A stretch of DNA of 64,000 nucleotides from Globisporangium splendens (GCA_006386115.1 VFIW01000083.1:1-64000); one strand, 5' to 3'; counted from the first letter of the stretch, positions 41,501 to 55,527 are shown. Numbers and translations: made by a program. The notes: generated from the letters alone by a model not told the origin.

Positions 41501-43043
41501 GGGGCAAACTGAGTGCGCGAATGGCTTGAATATTTCGAAGCGCAGCATACGAGCGAAGCATTGGTTTCACGAACGACGTTCTCGCTTGTGGCAGCGATCG
41601 ACTGATCCGCTTCTGGAGATCCCGAAAGATCCGTCGTCGACTCTCCATCGCCCACCACACAAACACCTTGCGGACCAGAAATTTCTGGAAAAGCGGGATG
41701 CCTGCGAGCAGCAGGGCGAACATCTTGCTTTCCAGAATCCACTGCGAGATTGGTATCGCTTCGCCGACGATTTCGTTCCCGCTGTTGTTGGCATGGTGGA
41801 CGAGCGAGGATGACGACATGATGTAGTAGTCGCCAGATCCGAATTTCAGCGCCGAGTCGATTCTCTCCAGGTCGTAGGGCATGTATCGTAGAGAGGGGTC
41901 AACAATCTTGGTGTCGGATCCAACCAAGTCCGACAATCTTAGCGCAAACGGGCTGCTACCGCTTGAATCCGTCGTGGACGTTTGCACACCAGAGTGGTTG
42001 GATTTACGCTTGAAATGGAGGATGTCGTGTTTGTGCTTTTCGTTCAAGAAAAATAGTATCGCGTCTTCGACACTGTCCAACCGTCCCGTACTCGCATGTT
42101 TATTTTCCTCCGTTCTTGTCGATGACAGTGCTTTTGCTGTATCTGGCTCAAGCTCTTCGCTGGCTGCCTGGATTCGCTTCAATGCTTGGAATCTCTTCAC
42201 GAGTCGGTCGTAAATCTCCTTGTTTTTCTCACGCAGCGATTGCATGTGCACTCTGCAGCCACAGAAAATATACACACAATCAAAAGCACATCCCAGAATC
42301 AAGTTCACAGGGGATCACACTACATACCGATCTCCAGGGCGTTCATTTTCACTGCAACTTTGTGCCTGATTGCTCTTCGGAGACAATTTCGCCAGTTTGT
42401 AGACGCCTCGAGGCGACTCTTGCGCGATTTTGTGCTTTCGGTTCCCATCACTTTTCGCAAGCATCGATGATGGAGGTTGTGGAGTCACAGGCGGAAACGG
42501 TGCCACGCCTCCAAAGATGTTGGGCGTCGTCACCAATTTGCGATGCGACAGCGGGACGTGCACAGGCGAGTGCCAGCTTTGCCGCATCCTCGGCGTCGTC
42601 CTACGTGCTGCATCCTCACGAAGCCCCGTACGTCGCATCGGCAGTGCTGTTGAGTTCACTGAGTTGCTTGTCAAGCTCGCATCTACGACGGCGTCTTCTT
42701 TCTGATTATTCTGTTTCGCTGTAGCACCAGGTACGGGATTCATGGACATCGTCGCGTTTTGAACCGCAAACGCGACTGGCGGCCGCTGTTGCAGCTCGTC
42801 ATGCAGCTCTGGCTCAATATATCGAGGCGACGTCGCGAACTGCGTATCCACATCAGCGCTTGTCGTCGGCGTCTCCGCAGCATTCCTCCTACCGCTTTCG
42901 GGACTCTGCTGCGGAGAGTGCTGCTGATGCGTGAGCAGCTCTCTGCGCGCCAGTCGTCGCGTCCGCGCCGCAGGACCGACGCCGATCTCGAGGTCCGGTG
43001 TTGGCTCATCGCTTGGTAGCCGCACTGTCTCCCTGGTCGCCAT
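29518..43043 (-). pseudogene. Dynein heavy-chain-like gene, motor-dead and interrupted
   Basis: Dynein heavy-chain landmarks run in order for ~4400 codons. Exons are about 43043-42328, 42252-36479, 36387-34944, 34850-34668, 34563-32551, 32471-29663 and 29585-29518. N-terminal stem: YYIMSSSSLVHH...WILESKMFALLLAGI. AAA1: DYGFAYLGGYRCPVFTPLCDR, with P-loop GGSHSGKRT and no Walker B acid (WLVMP). AAA2: GARMCGES, where Lys is replaced by Glu. AAA3: intact Walker A GDSAVGKTR. The AAA4 ATPase core is absent. The stalk and microtubule-binding domain are well kept (TSPPQLVRLVMQAVCVLLGAPPTW is the anchor; see 33600-33540). AAA5 and part of AAA6 follow; the C-terminal domain is missing. Frame changes occur near 41085, 37525, 35072, 32370, 31880 and 31800, and an in-frame TGA at 38104-38106 follows VDFIR. 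No plausible introns repair these. The human DNHD1 protein is a known divergent dynein-like relative; orthology is unproven. Confidence 0.75.
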
Positions 43044-43771
43044 ACTCTTTACCCTGTTTCGTCCTTTAGACGCGCGTCAACGCGTTCGCATCGCGCGCAT
43101 TCTCCATCTTGGCTCTTGATTTGTGGCTCGTCGTGTCTTTCGCAGCGACTCTCCAACAATCCTGAGTCAGAGTGATGGTCATGAAGACATGGACAGACGG
43201 TTCGGATCTTGCCAACCGAACCGGACGAGACACAACCGCGGATCGGTCATGTGTGTCAAAAGAGAACCGACAACTGCCAATCAATTGCTGACTGACACGC
43301 ATGGCCGATTCGCGGTTCAAATCGGTTTTGACAGTGGAAATGTAGACTCAGCAAGGATTGGCAAATGCACTGACCTGTACGTGTCCTAAACCGACATCTG
43401 GACAAGCGTGTCAAGTCACCGAACCGAACGGCGGTGAACCGTTGTTTGGACAAGGCTGTCAAACTGGTGTCTAAAAGAGACGGTGAGTGAATGCCTGCAT
43501 CTGAACCGAGCTAAAGACCGGCTAAACTTGAAACCTCAATGCAGACCCTGTGTTCGATCTAGCTTGTTGTCACGAGTCTACGAGTGATGGTATCTACATT
43601 TAACCGTTTACAACACACAAAAACGGTCAAATCGTTAGTTGTGCATTTAGCCTATGGAATCAAACTTGCAGGGGTATGGTATAATATTTTGCGAGTAGGG
43701 CAAACTGCCTCAGTTTGCTTCGAGCCCACTCAGCATTCAACACTCGAAAAGCGCTGCCCATTTGAAACCGA
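43044..43771. other. Shared upstream region of the dynein-like gene and poly(A) polymerase
   Basis: A 728-bp divergent intergenic interval. It includes several partly inverted GGTTCGG/CCGAACC motifs (43199, 43211, 43420). No supported gene. Confidence 0.4.
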
Positions 43772-46313
<2,542 letters not shown>

Positions 46314-46679
46314 AAGGTACGTCCATTGATTGATTTACAGTTAGGTAGGTGCTGAGGTACGATACCAAAGCAGTAGCTCAGGGATAGTGAGCACTTTGGC
46401 ATTGAAATGTTGGACCTCGGTGCTTGAGTTCGTGAAGAGCTGCGTGCAAACGCGAGCTTCTTGCGATGTCAAGTGTCTGCCGTCCATCATTGCTTGCCCA
46501 TTGCTGATAGCGATTCATAGATCCACGCATTAGATGAAAACAAAGAGAGAGAGAAACACACATCCAAACCATTTTTGTATCAGAAGAAGTCACTCTTGCT
46601 GCCTTGCACATATACTTTGGTCTTCCAGAAACGACGGAGATGGAATCGGGATTTCTGTTGTCTTGCAGTGTCAGGTCGT
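46314..46679. other. Convergent intergenic region between PAP and ECHS1
   Basis: 366 bp between two stop codons; holds both 3' untranslated regions. An AATAAA-like poly(A) signal is not obvious. No gene seen. Confidence 0.4.
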
Positions 46680-47872
46680 CTACTGGTTGGTGAAGGTTGG
46701 CTTTCGCTTGCCGACGAACGCGGCCATGCCCTCCTTCTGGTCCTTGGTCGCAAACGAGCTCCAGAAGAGGCGGCTCTCGTACTTCAAGCCTTCCTGGAGC
46801 GATTGCTCGTACGCCGCGTTCACGGCTTCCTTGGCCATCTTCACGACCGGCTGTGAGAACGACGCGATCTTCTCCGCGGTCTTGATCGCTTCGTCCAGCA
46901 GGTTCTCGGCCGGCACGACGCGGGCGACGAGACCATCGCGCTCGGCCTGATGCGCGTCGATCATGTTGCCCGTGAGGATCATCTCCATGGCTTTGGACTT
47001 GCCGACGGCGCGGATGAGACGCTGGGTGCCGCCGCAGCCTGGGATCGTGCCCAGCGTGATCTCCGGCTGGCCGAACTTGGCCTTGTCACCGGCGATGATC
47101 AAATCACAGAGCATGGCCAATTCACAGCCACCGCCAAGAGCGTATCCGTTCACAGCAGCAATGACCTGCCATATAAAGACACATTGTGTGAGAGATCACA
47201 AGAAGAGATATAAAGAGACTTCGAATACAATTGCATCAACAATGGACGTACAGGCTTGGAGACTTTGGTGATGTCGCCCCAGTTGGCAAACATGTTGGAC
47301 TTGTACGCGTCCACAAACTCCTTCTCGGCCATCTCCTTGATATCCGCACCAGCTACAAAACCACCACAATAACAAGCACATACAGAGCGTCAGCACCCAC
47401 GTCTCATAAACCAAGTAAGTTCATACATAGCAAATAGTTCATACAACTACACAATACGTACCAGCGAATGCCTTGTCGCTTCCCGTGACGATGATCGCGC
47501 CGATGTTCTCGTCCTTGTCGAACGCATGAGCCGCGCCGTTCAGCTCCTCAATCAGCGGACTGCACAGCGCATTCAACGCCTACGCACACAGCGATAGACA
47601 CACGCATGGGGTCAAGTATCCATACTGCCAATTAGTATCTCTCTCTCTCTTTCGTCCTTACCTTTGGTCGGTTCAACGTGATGATGGCCACTTTGCCGCG
47701 CACTTCGGTCAGAATGTTCTCATAGCCTGCCACATACACACATAAAATCAGTACATGCGCATTGCACGAACGACATAGAGAGAGACACACATGTGCATAG
47801 CGACATACTCTTGGCGGAGAAGCGGCGCGTGTGGGTCTTGACGACGGCGGCGGACGAGCGGAGCGCGAACAT
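46680..47872 (-). CDS. ECHS1: Mitochondrial enoyl-CoA hydratase (277 aa)
   Basis: Five exons on the minus strand: 47872-47809, 47726-47662, 47579-47462, 47352-47252 and 47165-46680 (278 codons). The N-terminus [21 protein letters not shown] is an Arg-rich mitochondrial presequence. Crotonase fold signatures: [28 protein letters not shown] and [13 protein letters not shown] (oxyanion-hole region). Both catalytic Glu are present, in GQPEITLG and in the ELAMLC block before it. [10 protein letters not shown] follows. It hydrates trans-2-enoyl-CoA in mitochondrial beta-oxidation and branched-chain amino-acid breakdown. Divergent from RPAP2 across 391 bp. Confidence 0.92.
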
Positions 47873-48263
47873 CTTGAGTGTGAGTGTGGATCGCACGTTC
47901 AGTTGAAGAATGAGCATCAAGCCACGACGTGCGTCTTTGGAGGTGGAGCGGACAGTGACCCCGCGCCCTACCCCTGTACCCTCATATCCACCATCCACCG
48001 AGCGGAGGAGAACGTGCCCCACGTGAGATCCACTAAATCAGATAGATGATTGGCTGAAATGAGGACAAATATCGACTTTTTGAGCCACTTGAAGTTGAAG
48101 CGAGTTCACTCGACCAATCTGAGCAAACGAAGCGCAATGCAAGATCTAAGCCGAGCCGAGTCCAAAAGCTGAGCTCAGTCGATCGAGCCGACAACTGCAT
48201 AAAGTACGTGTGAGGCAAGACGCGCACTTAATAACATCGAATTCGACGGGTTTGGTCCAATTA
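47873..48263. other. Divergent upstream region of ECHS1 and RPAP2
   Basis: 391 bp. It contains ATTGG (CCAAT box complement) near 48051 and a short ACGTG core near 48020. No gene seen. Confidence 0.4.
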
Positions 48264-50438
48264 ATGGCGCATCAGCAAAACGCAATGCGAGAAGGAAGAG
48301 AAATGGAGAGTGCGGGCGAGAGCTCCTCCAAGCGAAGCGGCGCCAAGCGAGGCAGCGCCAAGCGCAGCGGCGCATCTAGTGCTGTTACTGCAAGCGCTCC
48401 ACCGTCGGCAGCAGCTCCTGGCACCGGCTCCAACGTGCGCGAGGCGTTCGTGCTCATGTCGTCGCTGATCTACCCGCGCATCCCCGTGCGGTACCTCGAC
48501 CTGTGCGCCAAGATCCTGCAGCGCCGCCACATGGACACCGTATTTGAGGAGCGCGCCGTGCAGTCGCTGTGTGCGTTCCCGCCGTGTGGCAATAAGCTCG
48601 CAGAGTATGTGTCTATTGTGTTGTTGTGTGTGTGCATTTGGATGAAAAAACTGGTGCTAATATTCGTTCTGGAATGTTCATTTTTGTCACAGGAAATCGG
48701 GCAAATACCGCATCTCGTTAGCGCGGAAAGAGATTTACGATGCGCAGCACGAGAACCAGTTCTGCTCGCAACTCTGCCTAAAGGTATGCTCATACAGCCA
48801 ATTGTACCATGCAAAGCAATCAACGTTTATTGACCAAACGCATGGCTTGTGATGTTATTTCTTCACAGAAAGCGCGCGTGTTTCTCTCCAAGTTGGTCGC
48901 GAAGCCGCCGCAATTGGTACCGTCGATGCTGGAGGTTTTTGGCACCGACCGGCCAAATCCACTCGATTTTGATCAGCCACCAGCTCAAGAAGGAGAAGCG
49001 ACCAAAGACAAAGTGAAGAATCAAACTCACAGCGTCTCCCCACCACCCGCTCCAAAAGCCAACACTGTGTGGTCCAAGACTGGCGACCTCGGCATCGTTG
49101 AGCGCAAGTCGACGCCAGTGGATGCACTCAGTGTGCCATCGGCTCTGACTGCGTCGGCGCCAGTTGCATTGAAGGAAAACGAGACCCCAGACTCCCCGGA
49201 CAAAGAATTCCCCGACGCGTCGCACGCTGTGCTCATTGAAGGCTTTGTGTTCCCGTCGCACAAGAACAAATTGGCGAAGAAAGTGGAGAAGTTACTGCAG
49301 AAGGATGATGCCAACTCGAAGGATGAGATCGTGGTCAGTGACAGTGACGATGAAAGCGGCAGCGACATGGACTCGGACGCGTCGTCGGCGAGTTTTGCGC
49401 TCTCGGACTTTGAGGAAGACGAGATCATCTCGCTCGATGAGCTGTCGCTGTTTAGCAACCTGTGGCGCCTGTTCTCGATGTGGATCACCCACGAAACTAA
49501 TCTTGTCGTCGCAGGGCTACCGATCCCTCCGAAAGAAGAAGATGACAAACCGAAAGATGACGCGGCAGCACGCGCAGTGCGGTACCGGATGCAGGAACGC
49601 ATTAACGCGTTTGCACTCATGCTGAACCGGCCAATGCCTCAGGTGGCACGGAATATCAAGCTGGCCGCTGATCGATATGTGAACCAGAAGATCGCTGACA
49701 TCACCACGACGTTCTCGCTCCGAGACGCCATCGATGCGCGCAATTCCCACCAGGTATGGTTGTTTTTGTTCCTGCGACCAATGCAGATGACGTTATTTGA
49801 TAGTATGGCATGCATTGAGTGCTAACAACCTTGTTTGTGCATTATCCGGCTATACTTTTGCCACAGTGGACTTGTGTTGCTGCGATTTTGCTGCTCGTGG
49901 CGCATGGAAAGCGCCCGGAAGATGTACAAAGTGGACATTTGAGGTATGGTCATTTACGCAATGTGAACTTGGTGGCATTTTTGTTTGGGCATTTCTGACT
50001 GGAACCATCTTCATTTTGTAGCCATGCGATGCAATTGACAAAGTTGGATGCGACGGAACTGCAGCAGCTGTTAGCTTTGTTTTACGATCTCCGGAACGAC
50101 GACGAGGTCATCGTGGACACAGACGTGCAGCCGCTGGAAGAGATCACCACGGGCTCTGTTGCGAATGATACCCCCGTGAATGAGCAGGTACGGTTCAATT
50201 TTGATCTACTTCACTGTAGCTATTCGATCTGGCAATTGGGTGGCTACTTGACATGTGTTTATGATCGCTCTTGTAGTCGAAAAAGTGTCGGAAATGCCGT
50301 CGGTCAGTCGGAAAATGCGTCTGTAAAACGCGCACATCGAGCGACAAGCAGAGCGATTTTTCCGTCAGCGAAGTGGAAGCCATGCTGCAGGAGGCACTGA
50401 CGCTGCGCGAAGAATACGAAGAGCTGCTTGATGCATAA
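48264..50438 (+). CDS. RPAP2: RPAP2/Rtr1-family RNA polymerase II CTD phosphatase (573 aa)
   Basis: Six exons: 48264-48604, 48693-48783, 48869-49753, 49867-49943, 50022-50187 and 50277-50438 (574 codons). The N-terminal Rtr1/RPAP2 zinc domain spans the first two introns: MDTVFEERAVQSLCAFPPCGN, KYRISLARKEIYDAQHENQF and CSQLCLKKARVFLSKL, with the Cys ligands in CAFPPC and CSQLC. Family members remove Ser5 phosphate from the Pol II CTD and help import Pol II into the nucleus. The middle is an acidic Ser/Asp-rich disordered segment. A conserved-looking helical C-terminal half follows (LWRLFSMWITHETNLV). The last exon adds a compact cysteine cluster KKCRKCRRSVGKCVCK. The start is the first ATG of the frame; ATG 48285 is an alternative. 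Confidence 0.85.
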
Positions 50439-50908
50439 GAAAGCTTCTCTTGCCGAGAACTGTGCGAGATTTGGAGCTTCACCATGGTAGGTGATGAAGC
50501 ATAGAACGCAAACAACGACGCCATCATCTACTGGACTTCCCCGGTCCCTCCAACGTGACACGGCACAGATACAAAAGGCGTTGTTTGCACCATGTATCCT
50601 CTAGGCATCCCTCCACGTTGGTGTATGAGGTGGCAACAGGAAGCATAAAGGAAAAAACCAAGGTGCGAAAACGGTAAATCAAGAATCAAGACAAAAGAAA
50701 GTTTTGTTTCTGCCTTGTGGCACTGATTCACCATGTATGCACAAGGTTGTTGATGAGTTATATTTGAGATTATGCTCGCGGAAAAAGGACAAACTGGACG
50801 CGAACGCTACTTATGGCAAAGCCATCTCAACCAAAGCAGCGAGCGATTTCAATGACGATACTGCTCTTAGGATGGGGGCGAACGACAAAACTCTGGAACT
50901 CAAATGCC
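50439..50908. other. Convergent intergenic region
   Basis: 470 bp between the RPAP2 stop and the GH17 stop. Small frames only; nothing supported. Confidence 0.4.
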
Positions 50909-51874
50909 TCAATAGGCAGCTTGGGATGCCGAGGAAGACGAGGAGGACACGACGGCCGAATCGAGGGAAAATTTTGCAGCGCCGCTCTCGTTGATCAGGC
51001 CGAAGTACGGCTCAAACACACCATCAGTGCGCTGCGGCTGGTCGAACATCTGGAAGTAAAAGTTGCGCGAGTCGTCGAGCGTGGACGCGCTCCAGCTCAT
51101 GTAGTCCTCGAAGAAGGTCTGCGCGCCGGCGACTGTGCCCGTGTTGCCATTGGAGGAGCCGCCCGAAGGCCATCCAGTCTCGGTAATCGCGAGTTTGTCC
51201 GAGAGACCCGGGAACGTTGTGTTGGTGGTCTCACTTTGCAATGTATCCCATTGCGCCGTGAGCACGTCGATGGCTTTGTCAGCGGCTGTGTTGGGCGAGA
51301 ACACCGGGTGGATGTTGACACCCACGACGTCGCATGCGTTCAGGAGATCCACGAGTCCGACGATGTTGGCCATGCGGCTCGAGTCCAGCAGCTCCGTGTT
51401 GCGTTGGACGGTGCCGACCTCGACATTCTCAGGTACCTGGGCTTTGATCTGCTGGATGTACGTGAGCATCTCGGCAGGCACTTCATCGACGCTCGCGAGG
51501 TTTTCATTGCCGACAAAGATCTGAAGCACGCGCGCGGTCTCATTCGCGTACTTGATGGCCGTGGCGATTGCAGCGTCCACGTGGCTCTGCGCGGCTGTGG
51601 GGTCGTCGTTCGAGAACGGGATGCCGAGCGTCGCATTGAGTCCCTGCTCGATCGCAAGCGTGCCGAGGTCCGTGTTACCAAACGCGGTGTAGAACGTGCG
51701 GATGCCCGTGAAGCCGCTGCCCTTGATCACGACAAAGTCGGCGCTGATCGCATCCGTCGTGACGTCCGTGTTATGCGCTGGGTCGTAGCAGACACCGCGC
51801 GCCGAGACCTCACTGGTGAGGCACGAGACGGCTGCAACGACGGACGCGAGAAAGGCTGCAACAGTGGACTTCAT
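50909..51874 (-). CDS. Secreted GH17 beta-1,3-glucanase (321 aa)
   Basis: Intronless. Signal peptide ~1-25 (MKSTVAAFLASVVAAVSCLT...). A single GH17 barrel follows: RGVCYDPAHNTDVTT, general acid Glu in VGNENLASVDEVP (~residue 120), nucleophile Glu in ITETGWPSGGSSNGN (~229), and YFQMFDQPQRTDGVFEPYFGL near the end. Unlike the paralogue at 25874 it stops after the barrel with a short Ser-rich tail and has no stalk or membrane segment, so it should be released. Role: beta-1,3-glucan cleavage in the cell's own wall or in host callose. Confidence 0.92.
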   Translation of the reverse strand: MKSTVAAFLASVVAAVSCLTSEVSARGVCYDPAHNTDVTTDAISADFVVIKGSGFTGIRTFYTAFGNTDLGTLAIEQGLNATLGIPFSNDDPTAAQSHVDAAIATAIKYANETARVLQIFVGNENLASVDEVPAEMLTYIQQIKAQVPENVEVGTVQRNTELLDSSRMANIVGLVDLLNACDVVGVNIHPVFSPNTAADKAIDVLTAQWDTLQSETTNTTFPGLSDKLAITETGWPSGGSSNGNTGTVAGAQTFFEDYMSWSASTLDDSRNFYFQMFDQPQRTDGVFEPYFGLINESGAAKFSLDSAVVSSSSSSASQAAY

Positions 51875-52845
51875 TGTTGATTTTGTAGTGAGGATGGATG
51901 CTGAGTGATCGTGACGAAAACGATCGGAACTACTGAGGAGAGCTTGGCGGGTGCACGGGAGAAGCCAAATTGGTTAATGAGTGAGCTCTGGGTCAACTCG
52001 AACTTGAGGTTGAGGCTTCAGCGTGGGGACACAGCTTTGGCGGACGAGCGAGAACCCGTGAGACTTTGCGGATAGTGACGGAGGCACTTCCACCGCCATC
52101 GTCTCAGATTCACAGTGAGCTACGGAGCGCCAGCCGAAAGACTGGGGTTTTGCGACTGTGGGCTTGGCTTCAAGGCCAAGTAGCAGCTTTGCGGCGGCAA
52201 GAGGCACGAAAAGATCCACTCGGTGATGGCAAAGGCACCCATCTGGTCAATCTCGGATCTGACTCGTTTTTGTGAAGCGGAAGCAGGATATGCTGTGCGG
52301 CAGTTGTCTCCTCCATAGATTTGGTTAATAAGAATGGTCTCAAATAGGGTCTGTAACTGAAAATAGTCTATTGGATAGGAAATAGCGTCAGTCAGTCCCG
52401 TGCGACTTGTGTCCCTGACGTCTGTGTCGGACTTTCCACTCTTTGAAGTTTTTTCTTCTTCTTGATCTGGAGCCGCCTTCCAGTGGCTCAAGTGCGATCC
52501 AGAGAGCAGCGAAAATGATACCGCGCGCGATGCACTTAGCTGTGCCCACAATTCGATGCTATGTGTCCCCGCAAATCAAGTCTGATACACGATCTCAAGG
52601 CATCGGTTCGAGTCTCAGCTTTGATGCAAGCCTGAGCACACAATCGGACATTCTGGTGCCCCGTGGATCAAGTTCAGATGATCGTTCTAGATGTTTCAGA
52701 TCCAGTCTCACAGTGTCGCCTTCGGCAGTGATTGTATGCACAGTACATAAGCAAAGGATAAAAACCAGATCGCAGCAGAGCGGTTTGGTTTTACTTTAGT
52801 TACATATATTGATCTTTCCCAAATCTCCTATTGCTGTCGCACTCT
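51875..52845. other. Intergenic, 1 kb
   Basis: Upstream of the secreted GH17 gene and downstream of TRM112. A minus frame at 52551-52120 (143 codons) has no recognisable domain. No gene supported. Confidence 0.4.
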
Positions 52846-53619
52846 CTACATCTCGTCGTCTTCGAGAAGCATGTTTGGGACGGCGTGGGTGATCGGGTAA
52901 CTGCGCGCGCAGTTGTTGCACACGAGCTCGCCTTCGACAATGTTGGTCTGAGAGAAAGTCAAGCACACACATTATAAGCTTGGGGCTGAAATGCGCCAAT
53001 CGACAATGTATAAACGGCCAGCACTTACATCGAAGATCACTTGGTGGATCAACTGGAGCAGCTCGTCCTGCTCGCTCAGGTCTTCTGGGATCTGCTCGGG
53101 GAGGATCGGCACCTCCGGGTGGTTCAGCTACATGCAGACGAGCATATTTTTCATCAGCATCACGTTGTATCGACCTATTGTATGGCGTAGATGCCAAGGC
53201 GTACCTCTTTTGTTGTTTCCACCAGCGCGGCGTAGTCGATCGACTTCATGATGTGCAACATAAACTTCTTACTGAACACCGTCTTGGCGATCACCACGCC
53301 ATCCATCTCCGGCACAATCTGTCGCAGCAAATACACAGAGTGAGTGGGTAGGTTGGCTCCATAGTGCACACACTCTAACAGCGATAGCATGGTCATCTCA
53401 GGCAGCAGTGTATTGCCAACGTACTCGAAGTGGGAAGTTGAGTGGACGCAGACCAGCCTCGCGTCCAGCGGTGTCGGCGCACGCCTAATTCCATCCATAG
53501 AGCCAAATACAGCGATTCAAGCGCCAACAGTCAGCCAACAGCGAGCGCAACAGCATGACGCTATACGGAGAACGCACCTTGACGTTGCAGACGAGCATGT
53601 TGTGCGTCAGGAGTCTCAT
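52846..53619 (-). CDS. TRM112: TRM112 methyltransferase activator (138 aa)
   Basis: Five small exons: 53619-53578, 53484-53425, 53318-53205, 53127-53029 and 52947-52846, 139 codons, all junctions phase 0. The product starts MRLLTHNMLVCNVKACADT and has NFPLR, then a helical middle (HIMKSIDYAALVETTKELNH), then the zinc-finger half VEGELVCNNCARSYPITHAV and PNMLLEDDEM. This is the TRM112 pattern, with two Cys from the start and two from the end forming the zinc site. TRM112 stabilises and activates several methyltransferases (tRNA, 18S rRNA and release-factor modification). The gene is too fragmented to appear as one ORF. Divergent from the GTPase gene across 353 bp. Confidence 0.88.
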
Positions 53620-53972
53620 ATTCGCTTCGTGTTGCTTCAGATGGCAATGCTCTTAGTGTGTTTGTGTGTTTGTGTTTGCGGTGTTGGAGGGGAGCAGCTC
53701 CACCATGAAAGGCTACTTTGTCAAGTGGATCCACTACCCCTACACTCTTTCGTCCACCAATAACACCATTTAATTGGTGTATCCTCGATAAAGTTAATTG
53801 ATTTTCGACCAATGATAGATAAATAAGGGAATGATTGGCGGCTGAAGAGCGCCGGTATAGTGAGTGTGTGGTCTTTGGTCACCATCGAGTCAATTGCGTC
53901 GGAACGAACGCACCAGCCGAAGCGCCTAGCGCTCGAGAGCAGTCCGTAGATAAACGCACAGCGCCGGTCACG
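53620..53972. other. Divergent upstream region of TRM112 and the nucleolar GTPase
   Basis: 353 bp. It contains the CCAAT cluster described at 53755-53813. A plus-strand frame is open upstream of the GTPase start (from 53835), but ATG 53973 begins the conserved lysine-rich N-terminus. Confidence 0.5.
53755..53813. promoter_or_regulatory. Inverted CCAAT-box cluster in a bidirectional promoter
   Basis: CACCAAT (53755-53761) and ATTGGTG (53773-53779) form a perfect 7-bp inverted repeat with an 11-bp spacer. A third box, CCAAT, lies at 53809-53813. CCAAT boxes bind NF-Y-type factors. The location between two divergently transcribed ribosome/translation genes suggests shared control (inference). 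Confidence 0.45.
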
Positions 53973-55527
53973 ATGGTCAAGAAGAAGTACCAGTCGAAGC
54001 GACTGTCGCTGCACAAGAAGCACAAGATCGCGCGCAAGGTGCGCGAGCACAAACGCTCGGAGCGCAAGAAGGAGCGCCTGAATGTGCACAAGAAGAAGAA
54101 GGACCCGGGGATCCCCAACAACTGGCCGTTCAAGGAGGAGCTGCTGCAGCAGGTCGAGCAGGCGCGTCTCGCGGAGCTCGAGTCCCAGCGCCAGGCGAGA
54201 GAACAGGCCAAGCTCGAGAAACGAGAGCGCAAGAAATTGGCTGTGCAGGCGCGCAAGGCGATGCCAGCGTTGACGCCTCTCTCGGTCGAGATGCAAGCCA
54301 AGAAGGATCTGAAGGAGAGCGTGCAGAAGTCGGATTTGGTGTTGATCGTGCTCGATGCGCGTGACCCACAGGGCTCGCGGTCGCTGTCGCTCGAAGATGG
54401 TCTCATCGCCAAGGGCAACAAGAAGGTCGTGCTCGTGCTCAACAAGATCGATCTGGTTGCTCCGGATGTGGCGCAAAAGTGGGCGACCTACTTGCGTCGT
54501 TTCCACCCTACGATCCCTGTTCGCTCGTTGAACAAGCCGGTCGCCGACGTGAAAAAGAAAAACAAGGTCATTAAGGGTCAGCAAGCACTGTACGAACGCA
54601 CGCAGGGACTTCAAGACCTTCGTGACAACGGTAATGTGCAGACCCTGCGATTGTTCTTGGACGAAGTCAGCAAAAACGCCGATGGTCCTTTCCACGTGGC
54701 CATCCTCGGATACCCAAACGTCGGCAAGAGTACGTTGGTGAACTCGTTGAAGAAGCGTTTGGTCGCGCAGGTGTCGTCGAACCCGACGTCCACGAAGCGT
54801 GCGCTTGAGATCCAGTACAACGACAAGATCACGTTGATCGATTGCCCTGCGCTGGATGCGGCATACAGTGAAGAGTCTGCTGTGATCCTGCGTCACGGCA
54901 TCGCCAACATTTTCACCGAAGACCCGGTGCCAGCGGTGAAGTCGTTGATCGAACGTGGAGACGCTGCCAACTTTATGCAGAGCCTGCAGCTCCCAGGGTT
55001 CCGCAACCACGAGGAGTTCATTGCGCGCCTTGCCGTCAAGCGCAACATTTTGCGCAAGGGCGGTGATCCAGATATCTTGCTCACGGCGCGTACCTTCTTG
55101 ACGGGCCTCGGCAACGGCAGTTTCTCGGCGTTGTGCTTGCCTCCAGCCAAGTCCAAATCCCGCTTTGAGGCGCCAGAATGGTTCCAGAAGCTCGACCTCT
55201 CTAAGGTATCTATATGTCGGCCATCTCCTTCGTTTCGTTCCATGATCAACGTGTACTCACTCTTATCTTCCATTTGTGTCGTTCCTGCAGTTGGAAAACC
55301 TGGAGACTTTGTTGTACACATCCAATCCAACGGACTTCAAGCGCGCGCTTGTGTTCAAGGCCGCGATCGTGGCCCACGCTGCGGGTGACACCACTGAGTA
55401 CGATCTCGTCATGGGTCAGTTGCCAGAGCAGGACGGTCTCACCTCGGAAGACGAAGACGACGAGGATGAAGACATGGACGGCGAAGAAGAGGAGGAGGAA
55501 ATGAACGACGACGAGGACGAAGAATGA
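53973..55527 (+). CDS. Nucleolar circularly permuted GTPase, GNL3/Nug1 type (489 aa)
   Basis: Two exons, 53973-55205 and 55291-55527 (490 codons). The N-terminal ~100 residues are Lys/Arg-rich (MVKKKYQSKRLSLHKKHKIA), the GN3L/Grn1 motif that drives nucleolar targeting, then a basic coiled coil. The GTPase motifs are circularly permuted: SDLVLIVLDARDPQGSRS first, then G4 VVLVLNKIDLV, then G1 ILGYPNVGKSTLVNSL, then G3 in LIDCPAL (Cys-Pro-Ala replaces the usual Thr-Pro-Gly). The C-terminus is strongly acidic (SEDEDDEDEDMDGEEEEEE). Relatives (nucleostemin, GNL3L, yeast Nug1, fission-yeast Grn1) are needed for 60S subunit assembly and export. Confidence 0.9.

Noticed and set aside
52560..52640. 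tRNA-like T-arm (GGTTCGAGTCTCA near 52605)
   Set aside because: No matching acceptor stem, A-box or anticodon arm can be formed upstream.
53721..55010. 429-codon minus-strand ORF opposite the nucleolar GTPase
   Set aside because: Its composition (Leu/Arg/His-rich) is that of an antisense shadow; the plus strand has all GTPase motifs.
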